The notes beneath the pieces are model-generated. The model had not been told where the DNA came from. It saw only the letters and a list, made by a program, of their open reading frames with translations, and did no database searches. A program made the translations under genes and the position numbers. From the NCBI GenBank assembly GCA_013001905.1, contig JABDLC010000010.1, forward strand, positions 1 to 64,000: a stretch of 64,000 nt of DNA, read 5' to 3'. Origin of the DNA: Gammaproteobacteria bacterium (lineage in GTDB: Bacteria > Pseudomonadota > Gammaproteobacteria > Steroidobacterales > GCA-2729495). Below, piece by piece: positions 53,763 through 64,000 of this stretch. The stretch's first letter is position 1, and every line of letters starts with the position of its first letter.

Positions 53763-54248
53763 GTGCTGAGAATCAGCAAACTGACCGACTACGGCACGCT
53801 GGTGCTGGTCCACCTGGCGGGCTATGACAGAGGCGCATTGTGCTCTGCACCCGAGCTGGCGGCCGGCACCGGTCTGGCATTGCCTACCGTACAGAAAGTG
53901 CTGAAAACGCTGGCCCGCGCAAACCTGGTGAATTCCGTGCGTGGCGCCGACGGAGGCTATCGGCTGGCACGGGAGCCCGGTGACATCAGCGCAGCCGAAA
54001 TTGTCGATGCACTGGAAGGCCCGTTGGCGATCACCGAGTGCAGCCACGACGACAGCACATGCGAGTTGGAGTCCAGCTGTCAGGTTGGCGGCGCATGGCA
54101 AAAAATCAGTCATGCGATACGCGCCGCGATGACTGAGATCAGGTTGTCGGATCTGCAGAACCCGCCGGCCGAATTTCCGTTGCGCTACACCATATTGAGC
54201 GAGAGCGGCCATACCGGCCGCACTGCTAAACAGGAATCCGTCAGTTAG
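53763..54248 (+). CDS. Rrf2-family SUF system Fe-S regulator
   Basis: [18 protein letters not shown]...[34 protein letters not shown]; cysteines [18 protein letters not shown] start. Confidence 0.93.
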   Translation: MLRISKLTDYGTLVLVHLAGYDRGALCSAPELAAGTGLALPTVQKVLKTLARANLVNSVRGADGGYRLAREPGDISAAEIVDALEGPLAITECSHDDSTCELESSCQVGGAWQKISHAIRAAMTEIRLSDLQNPPAEFPLRYTILSESGHTGRTAKQESVS

Positions 54249-54250
54249 TC

Positions 54251-55699
54251 ATGGCAAGTAAACAGCAAGAAGTTAAAGACCTCGTCGATCGCAAGTACGA
54301 ACACGGCTTCGTAACTGATATCGACTCCGATACCCTGCCCCCGGGTATAGATGAGGATGTCATTCGCCATATTTCTGCCATGAAGAAGGAGCCCTCCTTC
54401 ATGCTGAAATGGCGTTTGCAGGCGTTCGCGCGATGGAAAAAAATGCAGCCGCCAAACTGGGCGAAACTCAATCTTGAGCCGATCGACTATCAGGCAATCT
54501 CGTACTACTCGGCGCCGAGAAAAGACCCGAATGCGCCGAAAAGCCTGGACGAAGTCGATCCGAAACTGCTGGAGACATACGACAAGCTGGGAATTCCCCT
54601 GCACGAGCGCGCGCGGCTGGCGGGCGTCGCGGTAGACGCCGTGTTCGACAGTGTCTCGGTTACCACGACGTTTAAGGACAAGCTGGGAGAAGCGGGGGTG
54701 ATCTTCTGCTCGTTTTCGGAAGCTGTGCAGGACCATCCTGAACTGATCGAGAAATACCTCGGCACGGTGGTGCCGCAGCGGGATAACTTCTTTGCCGCAC
54801 TCAATTCGGCCGTGTTTACGGACGGCAGTTTCGTTTACGTACCAAAGGGCGTGCGCTGTCCGATGGAGCTGTCCACCTATTTCCGTATCAATGCGGCGAA
54901 TACCGGGCAGTTTGAGCGCACGCTCGTTATCGCGGACGAAGGCAGTCATGTGAGCTATCTCGAGGGCTGCACCGCTCCGCAACGCGACGAAAATCAACTG
55001 CACGCCGCCGTCGTGGAACTCATTGCCGAGAAAGATGCGGAGATTAAATACTCCACGGTGCAGAACTGGTACCCGGGCGATGAGAACGGCAAGGGCGGGA
55101 TTTATAACTTCGTGACCAAACGCGGCGACTGCCGCGGCGATCGCTCCAAAATCTCGTGGACTCAGGTAGAGGCCGGGTCTGCGATTACCTGGAAATACCC
55201 GAGCTGCATACTGCGCGGGGCTGAATCGGTCGGCGAGTTTTACTCAGTTGCGGTGACAAACAACCATCAGCAGGCCGACACGGGCACAAAAATGGTGCAT
55301 ATCGGCCGCGACACGAAAAGCACGATCATCTCCAAAGGCATCTCTGCCGGTCAGGCACAGAATGCCTACAGGGGGCTGGTCAAAATGTTTCCGTCTGCTG
55401 ACAACGCCCGCAACTACACGCAGTGCGACTCGTTGCTGATGGGCAATCGTTGCGGCGCGCACACCTTTCCCTACATGGAGATTCAGAACCCGACCGCGAT
55501 CGTGGAGCACGAAGCCACCACCTCGAAGATCGCGGACGACCAGCTGTTTTACTGCCGGCAGCGCGGCCTGACCGAAGAAGATGCTGTGAACATGATCGTG
55601 AACGGCTTTTGCAAAGAGGTGTTTCGCGAGCTGCCAATGGAATTTGCCGTTGAGGCACAAAATTTAATGAATGTGAGTCTGGAAGGCGCTGTCGGCTGA
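54251..55699 (+). CDS. sufB: Fe-S cluster assembly protein SufB
   Basis: 482 aa; [50 protein letters not shown]. Confidence 0.98.
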   Translation: MASKQQEVKDLVDRKYEHGFVTDIDSDTLPPGIDEDVIRHISAMKKEPSFMLKWRLQAFARWKKMQPPNWAKLNLEPIDYQAISYYSAPRKDPNAPKSLDEVDPKLLETYDKLGIPLHERARLAGVAVDAVFDSVSVTTTFKDKLGEAGVIFCSFSEAVQDHPELIEKYLGTVVPQRDNFFAALNSAVFTDGSFVYVPKGVRCPMELSTYFRINAANTGQFERTLVIADEGSHVSYLEGCTAPQRDENQLHAAVVELIAEKDAEIKYSTVQNWYPGDENGKGGIYNFVTKRGDCRGDRSKISWTQVEAGSAITWKYPSCILRGAESVGEFYSVAVTNNHQQADTGTKMVHIGRDTKSTIISKGISAGQAQNAYRGLVKMFPSADNARNYTQCDSLLMGNRCGAHTFPYMEIQNPTAIVEHEATTSKIADDQLFYCRQRGLTEEDAVNMIVNGFCKEVFRELPMEFAVEAQNLMNVSLEGAVG

Positions 55700-55718
55700 C
55701 CGGGCTCAGGAATACAAA

Positions 55719-56477
55719 ATGACCAAAGTGATCGAAATAGACGACCTGCATACCTCCGTAAACGGCACCCCGATACTCAACGGGCTGAGCCTGAGCATAG
55801 GCCCGGGTGAGGTGCACGCCATTATGGGGCCCAATGGCTCCGGCAAGAGCACGTTGGCGCAAACCCTTGCGGGCAGAGGTGATTACGAAAATACTGCCGG
55901 CACCGTGCGCTACAAGGGCGAGGATCTGTTTGAGATGGAAGCGGACGAGCGAGCCCGGGCCGGCCTGTTTCTGAGTTTCCAGTATCCGGTTGAGATTCCC
56001 GGCGTCAGCAATGTCTACATGCTCAAAGCAGCACTGAACGCGCGACGCAAAGAAGCCGGGCAGGATGAAATCGATTCCGTTGAATTCATGCGCTTTGTGC
56101 GTGAGAAAGCAAAGCTGATGGAACTGGAGCAGTCCTTTCTCTCGCGGGGTGTGAACGAAGGCTTCAGCGGCGGCGAGAAAAAACGCAATGAGATTTTCCA
56201 GATGGCAGTACTGGAACCGGATTTCGCGATCCTCGACGAAACCGATTCCGGGCTCGATATCGATGCCCTCAAGGTCGTTGCGAATGGCGTCAACGCGCAG
56301 CGTGACGGCAAACGAGCGTTTCTGGTTATCACGCACTATCAACGCCTGCTTGACTACATTGAACCGGATTACGTGCACGTGCTGGCGAAAGGCCGGATTG
56401 TGAAATCCGGCACCAAAGAGCTGGCGCTTGAGCTCGAAGCCAACGGCTACGACGACGTGCTGGCTGCGGCCTCCTGA
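55719..56477 (+). CDS. sufC: Fe-S cluster assembly ATPase SufC
   Basis: MGPNGSGKSTLAQTLAG; FSGGEKKRNEIFQMAVLEPDFAILDETDSGLDIDALK. Confidence 0.98.
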   Translation: MTKVIEIDDLHTSVNGTPILNGLSLSIGPGEVHAIMGPNGSGKSTLAQTLAGRGDYENTAGTVRYKGEDLFEMEADERARAGLFLSFQYPVEIPGVSNVYMLKAALNARRKEAGQDEIDSVEFMRFVREKAKLMELEQSFLSRGVNEGFSGGEKKRNEIFQMAVLEPDFAILDETDSGLDIDALKVVANGVNAQRDGKRAFLVITHYQRLLDYIEPDYVHVLAKGRIVKSGTKELALELEANGYDDVLAAAS

Positions 56478-56487
56478 GTGCAGGCAG

Positions 56488-57804
56488 ATGAGCGACAATA
56501 ACCAGACAGAAGCAGTGCGCGCACCGGAAGAGTCGGTCCGGGCGGCTTGGCAGGCGGCGGGGCTCGACACCGGCGCATTGCAGTCGCTGCGTGCGGCTGC
56601 GCTGGCAGAATTTACGCGCAGCGGTTTCCCGACGACAAAACAGGAAAGCTGGAAGTACACCAACGTCCGGCGCGTTGCCGAAACGCTGCCCGGTTGGTTA
56701 AACCACCCGGTGGAAACGGCGGACGCGCCCGAGGGTAAACCGCTCGAGGTCGAAAACGCGATCCGCATCGTGCTGGTCGACGGTGTGTTTGCGGCCGACC
56801 TGTCCGATACGGCTGAGCTGCCACCCGGCGTGCTGCTGGCGGATCTGGCCGAATTGCAGGCCCAAAGCCCGGACAGGCTGTCGCGGTTAGGCGAGCTGGC
56901 CAACCCGGCTGATTCCGGGTTCGTGGCACTGAACGGCGCATTTGCAGGCAACGGTGTAGCGCTGCTGGTCGACGACAACCTGACGCTGGAGCAGCCGGTG
57001 TTTATCAGCTACCGCAGCTCGCAGCACGAGAGTGTCGCGCAGCCGCGCTTGCTCGCCGAGCTTGGCCGCAATGCCTCAGCCACGATTGTGGAGCACTATT
57101 GCAGCGACGTGCACACCATCGTTAACCCGGTCGCTGAATTGTTCTGCGCAGCAGGTTCACAGCTGACGTACTACAAATTGCAGGACGAAGATCAGCGCAG
57201 CTGGCATATGGCAGCGCAGTACGCCGCGGTTGCGGAAAACGCGACGCTGCGCACCACGCATGTTGATGTGGGCGGCGCCCTCGCCCGCAATGAACTGAAA
57301 GTGAACCTGCAAGGTCGCGGCGCACACGCTGAGACGCGCGGCCTGTTCATGACCGATGACAAGCGGCATGTTGAAGCACGACTCGACGTTAATCATCTCG
57401 CGCCCGATACCACCAGTCGTGAACGCTATCGCGGAATACTGGCAGGTCTTGGCAAAGGTGTGTTCAACGGCCGCATCTACGTCCATCAGGATGCGCAAAA
57501 AACGGCTGCGGAATTAACCAATCGCAACCTGTTGCTAAGCAAAGGCGCAGAAATCAACACGAAGCCCGAGCTGGAGATCTACGCTGATGACGTGAAATGC
57601 GCACACGGTTCCACCACCGGTCAGCTGGACAGTCAATCCATGTTTTACCTGCTAACCCGCGGCGTCGACCCCGTCACGGCGCGCAATATGCTGATCACCG
57701 CGTTCGCCTCGGAGTTGCTGGTCGACATCACAGTGCCGGCTATAGCTGAGCGGGCACGCGCAGCGCTGGAAAGCCTGCGCCCGGACGAGAATAACGATGG
57801 CTAA
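56488..57804 (+). CDS. sufD: Fe-S cluster assembly protein SufD
   Basis: FTRSGFPTTKQESWKYTNVRRVAE; GRIYVHQDAQKTAAELTNRNLLLSKGAEINTKPELEIYADDVKCAHGSTTGQLD. Confidence 0.97.
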   Translation: MSDNNQTEAVRAPEESVRAAWQAAGLDTGALQSLRAAALAEFTRSGFPTTKQESWKYTNVRRVAETLPGWLNHPVETADAPEGKPLEVENAIRIVLVDGVFAADLSDTAELPPGVLLADLAELQAQSPDRLSRLGELANPADSGFVALNGAFAGNGVALLVDDNLTLEQPVFISYRSSQHESVAQPRLLAELGRNASATIVEHYCSDVHTIVNPVAELFCAAGSQLTYYKLQDEDQRSWHMAAQYAAVAENATLRTTHVDVGGALARNELKVNLQGRGAHAETRGLFMTDDKRHVEARLDVNHLAPDTTSRERYRGILAGLGKGVFNGRIYVHQDAQKTAAELTNRNLLLSKGAEINTKPELEIYADDVKCAHGSTTGQLDSQSMFYLLTRGVDPVTARNMLITAFASELLVDITVPAIAERARAALESLRPDENNDG

Positions 57805-59044
57805 CCCGCGCCCTGCCCCTGACAACGCCCCGTTCGATGTCGCCGCCGTGCGGGCAGACTTCCCTGTGCTGGATCAGACGGTGCACGACTGTCCGCTCGC
57901 ATTCCTCGACAATGCAGCATCAGCGCAGCGTCCGCGACAGGTCATTGACGCGATCAGCCATTACTACCGACATGACCATGCCAACGTGCATCGCGGTGTG
58001 CACACACTGAGCCACCGCGCCACGGATGCTTATGAAGGCGCACGGGAAAAAGTGCGCGCGTTTCTCAATGCGCAGTCCACGCGCGAAATTGTATTTACGC
58101 GGGGCACGACAGAGGCGATCAATCTGCTGGCCAGCTCTCTGGGCCAGAGCATTGCCGAGGGCGACGAGATACTGATTACGCACATGGAGCATCACTCCAA
58201 TATCGTGCCCTGGCAGCTGTTGTGCGAGCGCACGGGCGCCGTCTTGCGGGTAGTGCCGATCGACCAGGCCGGCGAACTGCTGGTTGATGACATGCTCAAT
58301 ATGCTGAATGAGCGGACCCGGCTGGTCGGTGTGGTGCACGTATCAAACGCGCTGGGCACCATTAACCCCGTCGAGACAATTATTAAAGCGGCCCATGACC
58401 GGGAGATCCCGGTGCTGCTGGACGGTGCGCAGGCGACCGCGCATATGGCCGTGGATGTGCAGGCGCTGGGCTGCGAATTCTACGCGTTGTCCGGGCACAA
58501 GATGTGCGGGCCGACGGGCATCGGCGTGCTGTACGGGCGCGAGGACTGGCTGCAGAAGCTGCCCCCGTATCAGGGTGGCGGTGAAATGATTCTGAGCGTC
58601 AGTTTCGCTGACACCGTGTACAACAAATTACCCTACAAATTCGAAGCAGGTACTCCGCATATTGCAGGCGCGATCGGACTGGGCGCTGCCATCGACTACC
58701 TGACGACGCTCGGCATGGACAATATCGCCGCGTGGGAGTCGCAGCTGCTCGACTATCTGACAGCGCGGCTCGCCGCAGTCGACGGCATTCAGCTGATTGG
58801 CACCGCGGCAGAAAAAGCTGGCGTGCAGTCGTTTAATATCGACGGCATTCACCCTCACGATCTCGGCACGGTGCTGGATCACAAAGGCGTGGCAATTCGC
58901 ACCGGTCACCACTGCGCCATGCCGGTGATGGAATTTTTTGGCGTCGCGGGAACGGCACGCGCATCACTGGCTTTCTACAATACGCCGGCAGAGATTGATC
59001 AGCTGATCGATGCGCTGGCTGTCGCTCAGGAGATTCTTGCGTGA
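57797..59044 (+). CDS. sufS: Cysteine desulfurase SufS
   Basis: FLDNAASAQRPRQVIDAISHYYRHDHANVHRGVHTLS; ALSGHKMCGPTGIGVLYG. Confidence 0.98.
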   Translation: MANPRPAPDNAPFDVAAVRADFPVLDQTVHDCPLAFLDNAASAQRPRQVIDAISHYYRHDHANVHRGVHTLSHRATDAYEGAREKVRAFLNAQSTREIVFTRGTTEAINLLASSLGQSIAEGDEILITHMEHHSNIVPWQLLCERTGAVLRVVPIDQAGELLVDDMLNMLNERTRLVGVVHVSNALGTINPVETIIKAAHDREIPVLLDGAQATAHMAVDVQALGCEFYALSGHKMCGPTGIGVLYGREDWLQKLPPYQGGGEMILSVSFADTVYNKLPYKFEAGTPHIAGAIGLGAAIDYLTTLGMDNIAAWESQLLDYLTARLAAVDGIQLIGTAAEKAGVQSFNIDGIHPHDLGTVLDHKGVAIRTGHHCAMPVMEFFGVAGTARASLAFYNTPAEIDQLIDALAVAQEILA

Positions 59045-59490
59045 CCGGCAGCCTGAAAGATATTTACCGGCAACGCGTTCTGGAGCACAGCCGCGCGCCG
59101 CACAACCAGCGCCGGACGGCTGCTGCAGACCGCGAGGTGACGGGCTTTAACCCCCTGTGTGGCGATAAGGTCACGGTGTACCTCGACCTGCAGGACGACT
59201 CGGTCAGCGATGTCGCGTTTGAGGGCAGTGGATGTGCCATTGCGATGGCATCGGCATCAATGATGACCGAAGCGCTGCGCGGTTTGCCGCACGACACAGC
59301 GCTGCAGCTGATCGAAGAGTTCGGGCAAATGTTTGCAGCCGATGCTGAACCGGAAAACCCGCGACTGGAGGAAGCCAAAGCACTGCACAGTGTGCGCGCC
59401 TACCCTTCCCGGGTTAAGTGCGCCACGCTGGCATGGAATACAGCCGAAGCAGCACTGCATGATTCAAACGTACAAGTCACCACCGAATAA
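59041..59490 (+). CDS. sufU: SufU/IscU-like SUF system NifU-family protein
   Basis: NPLCGDKVTVYLDL...GSGCAIAMASASMMTEAL...RVKCATLAWNT; GTG start overlapping sufS. Confidence 0.95.
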   Translation: MTGSLKDIYRQRVLEHSRAPHNQRRTAAADREVTGFNPLCGDKVTVYLDLQDDSVSDVAFEGSGCAIAMASASMMTEALRGLPHDTALQLIEEFGQMFAADAEPENPRLEEAKALHSVRAYPSRVKCATLAWNTAEAALHDSNVQVTTE

Positions 59491-59522
59491 CAAATAAACA
59501 AGCCATATAAAGAACCGTAAAT

Positions 59523-60074
59523 ATGTTTAGTCAGGACAGCGAACCCGTCGTATTGAAACGCGATGTCAAAGCCATCGTCGTACCCGCAGGCATGGAAATT
59601 GACCTGCGCAAGGGCGCGCTCGTGTATATCACCCAGGCGATGGGCGGGAGCTTCACGATTTACCATGAAGGCAGCCTGTTCCGTATCCCGGGAACGGACG
59701 CGGATGCGCTCGGCAAAGAGCCGATGGAGCCGCCCGTGTTGCCGGAGAACGCGAGTGATGACGAATTCGAGCAGATTATCTGGGACCAGCTGAAAAGCGT
59801 TTATGACCCTGAAATTCCGGTCAACATTGTTGATCTGGGCCTGATCTACGACTTTGACGTCGCCAAAACAGAAAAGGGCGAACGCAACGTGATGGTGCAC
59901 ATGACACTGACAGCGCCCGGTTGCGGCATGGGAGAGATACTGGTGGAGGATGTCCGCGACAAGGTGGCGATCATCCCTACCGTCGCTCATGCAGATGTTG
60001 AGCTGACCTTTGACCCGCCCTGGAGCCGCGAGATGATGACGGAAGCGGCCCTGCTCGAACTCGGCATGATGTAG
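59523..60074 (+). CDS. sufT: Fe-S maturation protein SufT (MIP18/DUF59 domain)
   Basis: LKSVYDPEIPVNIVDLGLIYDFDV...MTLTAPGCGMGEILVEDVRDKV. Confidence 0.95.
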   Translation: MFSQDSEPVVLKRDVKAIVVPAGMEIDLRKGALVYITQAMGGSFTIYHEGSLFRIPGTDADALGKEPMEPPVLPENASDDEFEQIIWDQLKSVYDPEIPVNIVDLGLIYDFDVAKTEKGERNVMVHMTLTAPGCGMGEILVEDVRDKVAIIPTVAHADVELTFDPPWSREMMTEAALLELGMM

Positions 60075-60085
60075 GCAAACCGGTA

Positions 60086-60586
60086 ATGAAGAGACTCGGA
60101 CTGCTGCGTCACGCCAAATCCAGCTGGGACGACGCCGGGCTGAGTGACTTCGACCGGCCGCTGAATAAGCGCGGCCTGCGTGATGCGCCGCGCATGGGCG
60201 CCCTGCTTCGCGAACGCGACGTGGCACCACAACGCATCATCAGCAGCACTGCCGTTCGCGCACGTTGCACTGCGGAGCTCGCTGCCCGCGAACTGGGCAT
60301 TGATGAAAGCGACATACGCCTGACCGACGAGCTGTATCACGCCGGAGCCGGCACCATGCTGGACGTGCTCACTGAACTCGGCGATGACAAAGATTGCGTC
60401 ATTCTGGTTGGCCACAATCCCGGCATCACCAGCCTGGCGAATTTTGTCGCGTCGGATGCGCGCATCGACAACCTGCCTACCGCGGGTTTTTTCTATGTGG
60501 AATCAGATATCAGCGAGTGGCCGGAACTGCGCGACAAACCCGGCAAGCTGGTGTTCTTTGCGTCGCCGAAAAACGACCTTGCGTAA
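60086..60586 (+). CDS. sixA: SixA-like histidine phosphatase
   Basis: KRLGLLRHAKSSWDDAGLSDFDRPLNKRGLRDAPRMG (RHG); VGHNPGITSLA. Confidence 0.9.
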   Translation: MKRLGLLRHAKSSWDDAGLSDFDRPLNKRGLRDAPRMGALLRERDVAPQRIISSTAVRARCTAELAARELGIDESDIRLTDELYHAGAGTMLDVLTELGDDKDCVILVGHNPGITSLANFVASDARIDNLPTAGFFYVESDISEWPELRDKPGKLVFFASPKNDLA

Positions 60587-60593
60587 GTAAGCG

Positions 60594-61244
60594 TTACTCT
60601 TTCAGCACGAAGGCCTGAACGGTGATCCGTTCGACCGCGAGCTCGGAACAGTAGGTCACTTTGTGGAATACCGTGTCCCGGTTAATGACCAGACGATTGG
60701 CTTTAGGCGAAACCGAACGCCCGTAACCATTCTTGTAGTCCTCGGCAGATTCATAGAAAACGAGATCGCCGAACCAGTTGTCGTTCCAGATATCGTTTAA
60801 ATAATAAGTCATTGCAGTGTGCGTGTGCGCATCGGCATGCTCGCCCATACCCGAATTGCGCTGCCAGCGCAGCACGCCGACCACAATCGTGGCGTCATCA
60901 TCGATCATGTCCGATTGCTTGGCAGCGTCCACGAATAGTCTCGCTTCGGCGGGCATATCATCGTCCGTAGAACGCCACTGACGACTCGAATAGCATTCGG
61001 AGAAATTGCGGACAATCATCATGTCCCAGCGCCGTTCTTCGCGGGTCAATTCGCATGACACGCTGAGCGCCCAGTTCTGCACACGAATGAAATCATTCTT
61101 ACTGAGAAATCCGTCAACCACCCGCACACCGTCATGCGCAGCGGTAATGTGATTTTCCGCAACATTCATGCCGGGCGCCTTGCGAGGGCTGCCAGATACC
61201 CAGTCTCTTATTCTGCTGTATGTACTCATCCGCGAATCTGACAC
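60594..61244 (-). CDS. 2OG-Fe(II)-dependent oxygenase-like protein
   Basis: GEHADAHTHTAMTYYLND (HxD-type), distal FHKVT His and ERITVQAFV Arg; start uncertain. Confidence 0.7.
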   Translation of the reverse strand: MSDSRMSTYSRIRDWVSGSPRKAPGMNVAENHITAAHDGVRVVDGFLSKNDFIRVQNWALSVSCELTREERRWDMMIVRNFSECYSSRQWRSTDDDMPAEARLFVDAAKQSDMIDDDATIVVGVLRWQRNSGMGEHADAHTHTAMTYYLNDIWNDNWFGDLVFYESAEDYKNGYGRSVSPKANRLVINRDTVFHKVTYCSELAVERITVQAFVLKE

Positions 61245-63073
61245 AGGCAGTGGTAGTAAATCCCGCGCGGGTCATTCCAGTTTCCGATATCTGGGACCAC
61301 CACGTTGAGGTCGCCTCGCAGCCTCTCCAGCAGTTGCAAAAAGCCGGTGCCACTACTGTCGAAGCGGGTGAACAATTGCTGCAGCAACTCGAGGTATTGC
61401 ATTAACATTTGTTCTGCCAGACTTAAGGGCTTTTCAATGTAATCAACATCCCAGCCGTCTTTCGGCAGACCTGCCAGACGCGCCGCGGCTTCAATCGCCT
61501 GATCGATGCCGCCCAGTTGATCGACCAGCCCCACATCCATGGCATCAACGCCAATCCAGATTTGACCGCGCGCCAGCTGATCGACGCGCTCCGGGGTCAG
61601 TTCACGATGCTCCGCGACCTTGCCGATAAACGTATCGTAGGCCGACCGGACGCTGATATCGAAGAGCTGCCGCCCTTCATCACCTAACTCCATCAGCGGG
61701 CTCATTTGGCCGGTAAGCGGCGTCGTGCCAATACCGTCGATAGTAACGCCGACTGACTCCAGACTGCGCTGGAAGGTGGGATAAATGGCGCCGACACCGA
61801 TGGACCCGGAAATCGTCGTTTCGGCGGCGTAGATTTCGTCGGCCGCCATCGCAATGTAATAGCCGCCACTGGCGGCCGTACTGCTCATCGATGCGACATA
61901 CGGCTTACCCGCCGCCTGCAGCGCCTGCAGCTGGTCAAGCACGATTTCGGAGGCGAACATGCTGCCGCCGGGGCTGTCGATCTGCAGCACCACCGCTCTG
62001 ACCTCGTCGTTGCGCCGGGCCTGGCGGACCAGGCGCGCGAGGCTGTCACCGCCAATGGTGCCCGGTGGCGCCTCACCGTCCACAATCTCACCGCTGGCGA
62101 CGATGACCGCGATACTGGAGTCGTTGTCGATCTCCAGATCCTGAAAGTCTGTGGCTGACAGATAGGTGCGAAAATCGATGTGCGCAAAAGTGTCGCTGCG
62201 ATCTGCATCAACCCCCACGAGCTCGACCATGTAATCGCGAAACTGCTGACGGCTTTTCAGCCCGTCAATGAGGCCGGCTGCGATGGCGGCACTGCCGGCA
62301 TCACCGTTAGCCTCCCGCAGCAGACTCACGCTGTTATTGATATAGCCGTCCAGCACGGCCGGCTCAAGGCCGCGCGCTGTCGCCACGTCGCGCCGATAGG
62401 CGGCCCACAGACGATTGAGCCACTTCTCAGCATTCTGCCGGTCTTCAGCAGACATGTCGTTGCGCAGGTAAGGCTCAACAAAGGATTTGAACTCACCGAC
62501 GCGAAACACGTTAACGTCCACGTTCAGCTTCTCAATCGCCTCGGCAAAGTATGGCTTGTAGTAACCGAAGCCTTCAATCAGCACGAAGCCGAAGTCGTGC
62601 ATGTAGATTTCATCCGCGCCGGCCACAAAGTGATACTGGGCCTGGGTGAAGCTGTCTCCCATTGCAATCACGGGCTTGCCACTGGTTTTGAATTCCGCGA
62701 CTGCGTCCGCAATAACCTGCAGTTTGCTCAGGCCGCCACCCACGAGGTAGTCGGCGGACAGCACCACCGCAGCGATCCGGTCGTCTTCGGCCGCGCGCCG
62801 CAGGCTGGTGACGATATCGCGAACCTGTGTCTGCCCTTGCCCGCCCTGTACCTGCGACAGCGCGATATCGAAGGATTCACCGGCCCGCTGCTCCACGAGC
62901 ACACCGTCCGGCGCAATGATGAGCGCAGCGCCGTCAGGTACGGTGATGGCTACATCAGACCGCCCTGTAAAGACAGCCACGAAAAAAACCACAATAAACA
63001 GAAAGAAAATAACCTGAACAGCTTTGACCAGCCGCTCTATAAAACGCCACAAAGAGCCGAAAAACTTCATCAT
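61226..63073 (-). CDS. sppA: Signal peptide peptidase SppA, 67K type
   Basis: VLQIDSPGGSMFASEIVLDQLQALQAAGKPYVASMSSTAASGGYYIAMAADEIYAAETTISGSIGV. Confidence 0.96.
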   Translation of the reverse strand: MMKFFGSLWRFIERLVKAVQVIFFLFIVVFFVAVFTGRSDVAITVPDGAALIIAPDGVLVEQRAGESFDIALSQVQGGQGQTQVRDIVTSLRRAAEDDRIAAVVLSADYLVGGGLSKLQVIADAVAEFKTSGKPVIAMGDSFTQAQYHFVAGADEIYMHDFGFVLIEGFGYYKPYFAEAIEKLNVDVNVFRVGEFKSFVEPYLRNDMSAEDRQNAEKWLNRLWAAYRRDVATARGLEPAVLDGYINNSVSLLREANGDAGSAAIAAGLIDGLKSRQQFRDYMVELVGVDADRSDTFAHIDFRTYLSATDFQDLEIDNDSSIAVIVASGEIVDGEAPPGTIGGDSLARLVRQARRNDEVRAVVLQIDSPGGSMFASEIVLDQLQALQAAGKPYVASMSSTAASGGYYIAMAADEIYAAETTISGSIGVGAIYPTFQRSLESVGVTIDGIGTTPLTGQMSPLMELGDEGRQLFDISVRSAYDTFIGKVAEHRELTPERVDQLARGQIWIGVDAMDVGLVDQLGGIDQAIEAAARLAGLPKDGWDVDYIEKPLSLAEQMLMQYLELLQQLFTRFDSSGTGFLQLLERLRGDLNVVVPDIGNWNDPRGIYYHCLCQIRG

Positions 63074-63115
63074 TGGCTTGCGATCCCTGTCATGTATTTG
63101 CTGCTCAAGCCCCAG

Positions 63116-64000
63116 CTAGTCAGTGTAACTGATCCTGTATATTGCGCCGCGATGGTCATCACTCACTAACAGTGACCCGTCGGGCGCCGGCAGCAACGCG
63201 ACCGGCCGGCCGAAATGCTCCTCGCCAATTAGCCAGCCGTCAGCGAACGGTTCATAACCCAGACTGCGTGTGCCGGACTCGTCGAGCCGCACCATCGAGA
63301 CGCGGTAACCGATTTTGCTGCTGCGATCCCACGAACCGTGCTCCGCGATGAACACCTGGCCACGATACTCGTCGGGAAACATCTCGCCGTTATAGATATG
63401 AATGCCCAGCGGGGCGACGTGCGGCCCGAGCTCTTCGGCAGGCGGTACCGAATCGGCGCAGCTACCGAGCGCGGCGAACTCCGCCTGCGGCTCAACAATG
63501 TCGGTGCCGTGGCAAAACGGAAAACCGTAGTGAGCGCCCTCTTCTGCGACACGGTTCAGCTCACCAGGCGGCTGGTCGTCACCGAGCTGATCACGATTGT
63601 TGTCGCTGAACCAGAGTTCAGCGGTGTCCGGGTGCCACGCAAATCCGACTGAGTTGCGGATACCGCGCGCGACGACTTCGCGCTCACTGCCGTCGGTGTT
63701 CATGCGCACGATAAGACCCTGGTCCGGTTTGTCGCACACGTTACAAGGCGAACCGATGGTCATATACAGCTTGCCGTCAGGCCCGAATGCTATGTACTTC
63801 CAGCTATGCAGGCCTTTGCCCGGCAAGCCTTCAATCATGACTTCGGGTTCCGGCGGGTTGTCCAGACGGGATTCGATGTCGGCGAAACGCAGCAGACGGT
63901 GTCGTTCGACGACATACAAAGCGCCATCACGGAACGCGACGCCGGTCGGCAGCTTGAGCTTCTCCTCCAGCAAGAGCACCTCGGGCTCCGGCCCGAACAC
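63116..64000 (-). CDS. PQQ-dependent sugar (sorbosone-type) dehydrogenase-like, 5' truncated at window edge
   Basis: KLPTGVAFRDGALYVVERHRLLRF...TIGSPCNVCDKPDQGLIVRMNTDGS...GIRNSVGFAWHPDTAELWFSDNNRDQLGDDQPPGELNRV. Confidence 0.88.
   Translation of the reverse strand: MFGPEPEVLLLEEKLKLPTGVAFRDGALYVVERHRLLRFADIESRLDNPPEPEVMIEGLPGKGLHSWKYIAFGPDGKLYMTIGSPCNVCDKPDQGLIVRMNTDGSEREVVARGIRNSVGFAWHPDTAELWFSDNNRDQLGDDQPPGELNRVAEEGAHYGFPFCHGTDIVEPQAEFAALGSCADSVPPAEELGPHVAPLGIHIYNGEMFPDEYRGQVFIAEHGSWDRSSKIGYRVSMVRLDESGTRSLGYEPFADGWLIGEEHFGRPVALLPAPDGSLLVSDDHRGAIYRISYTD

Noticed and set aside
55380-56978. 532-aa minus-strand ORF opposite sufB/sufC/sufD
   Set aside because: Lies antisense to three certain genes; Ser/Ala/Arg-rich composition and no domain; typical shadow ORF of GC-rich DNA.
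62180-63169. 329-aa plus-strand ORF opposite sppA
   Set aside because: Shadow ORF on the strand opposite a well-supported gene.
1-64000. Search for CRISPR arrays, transposases, integrases, defence islands, biosynthetic clusters
   Set aside because: No regularly spaced repeats and no such genes found; gene content is mostly core functions.

Overview
The window is a GC-rich chromosomal segment from a gammaproteobacterium (inferred from gene families and synteny). It is densely packed with housekeeping genes. Recognisable blocks are: yhbY/greA/carAB/dapB; dnaJ/dnaK/grpE/hrcA/nadK/recN/fur/bamE/rnfH/ratA/smpB/ssrA; folE; pckA; prc; pgm; ppsR/ppsA; orn/rsgA; recR/ybaB/dnaX/4.5S RNA; tRNA-Ser(GGA); dapA/gcvR/bcp/bepA; mlaA/mlaC; rrf2-sufBCDS-sufU-sufT; sixA; sppA. 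I see no CRISPR array, rRNA operon, transposase, integrase or prophage. No complete novel multi-gene system is evident. The best leads are small: (i) a very short lipoprotein in the bamC position after dapA that looks like only the BamC N-terminal 'lasso'; (ii) a full-length IscR type-1-like operator upstream of the rrf2-suf operon; (iii) two sigma32-like promoters with identical 14-nt spacers in front of grpE and dnaK; (iv) a tandem alpha/beta-hydrolase fusion whose N-terminal half has lost its nucleophile; (v) a potentially structured leader in front of a DUF1838 gene; (vi) an SGNH/MBOAT surface-acylation pair between 4.5S RNA and tRNA-Ser; (vii) an sppA / 2OG-Fe(II) oxygenase overlap; (viii) an unassigned coiled-coil protein. 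All calls were made by eye from sequence and motif memory; no database search was run.
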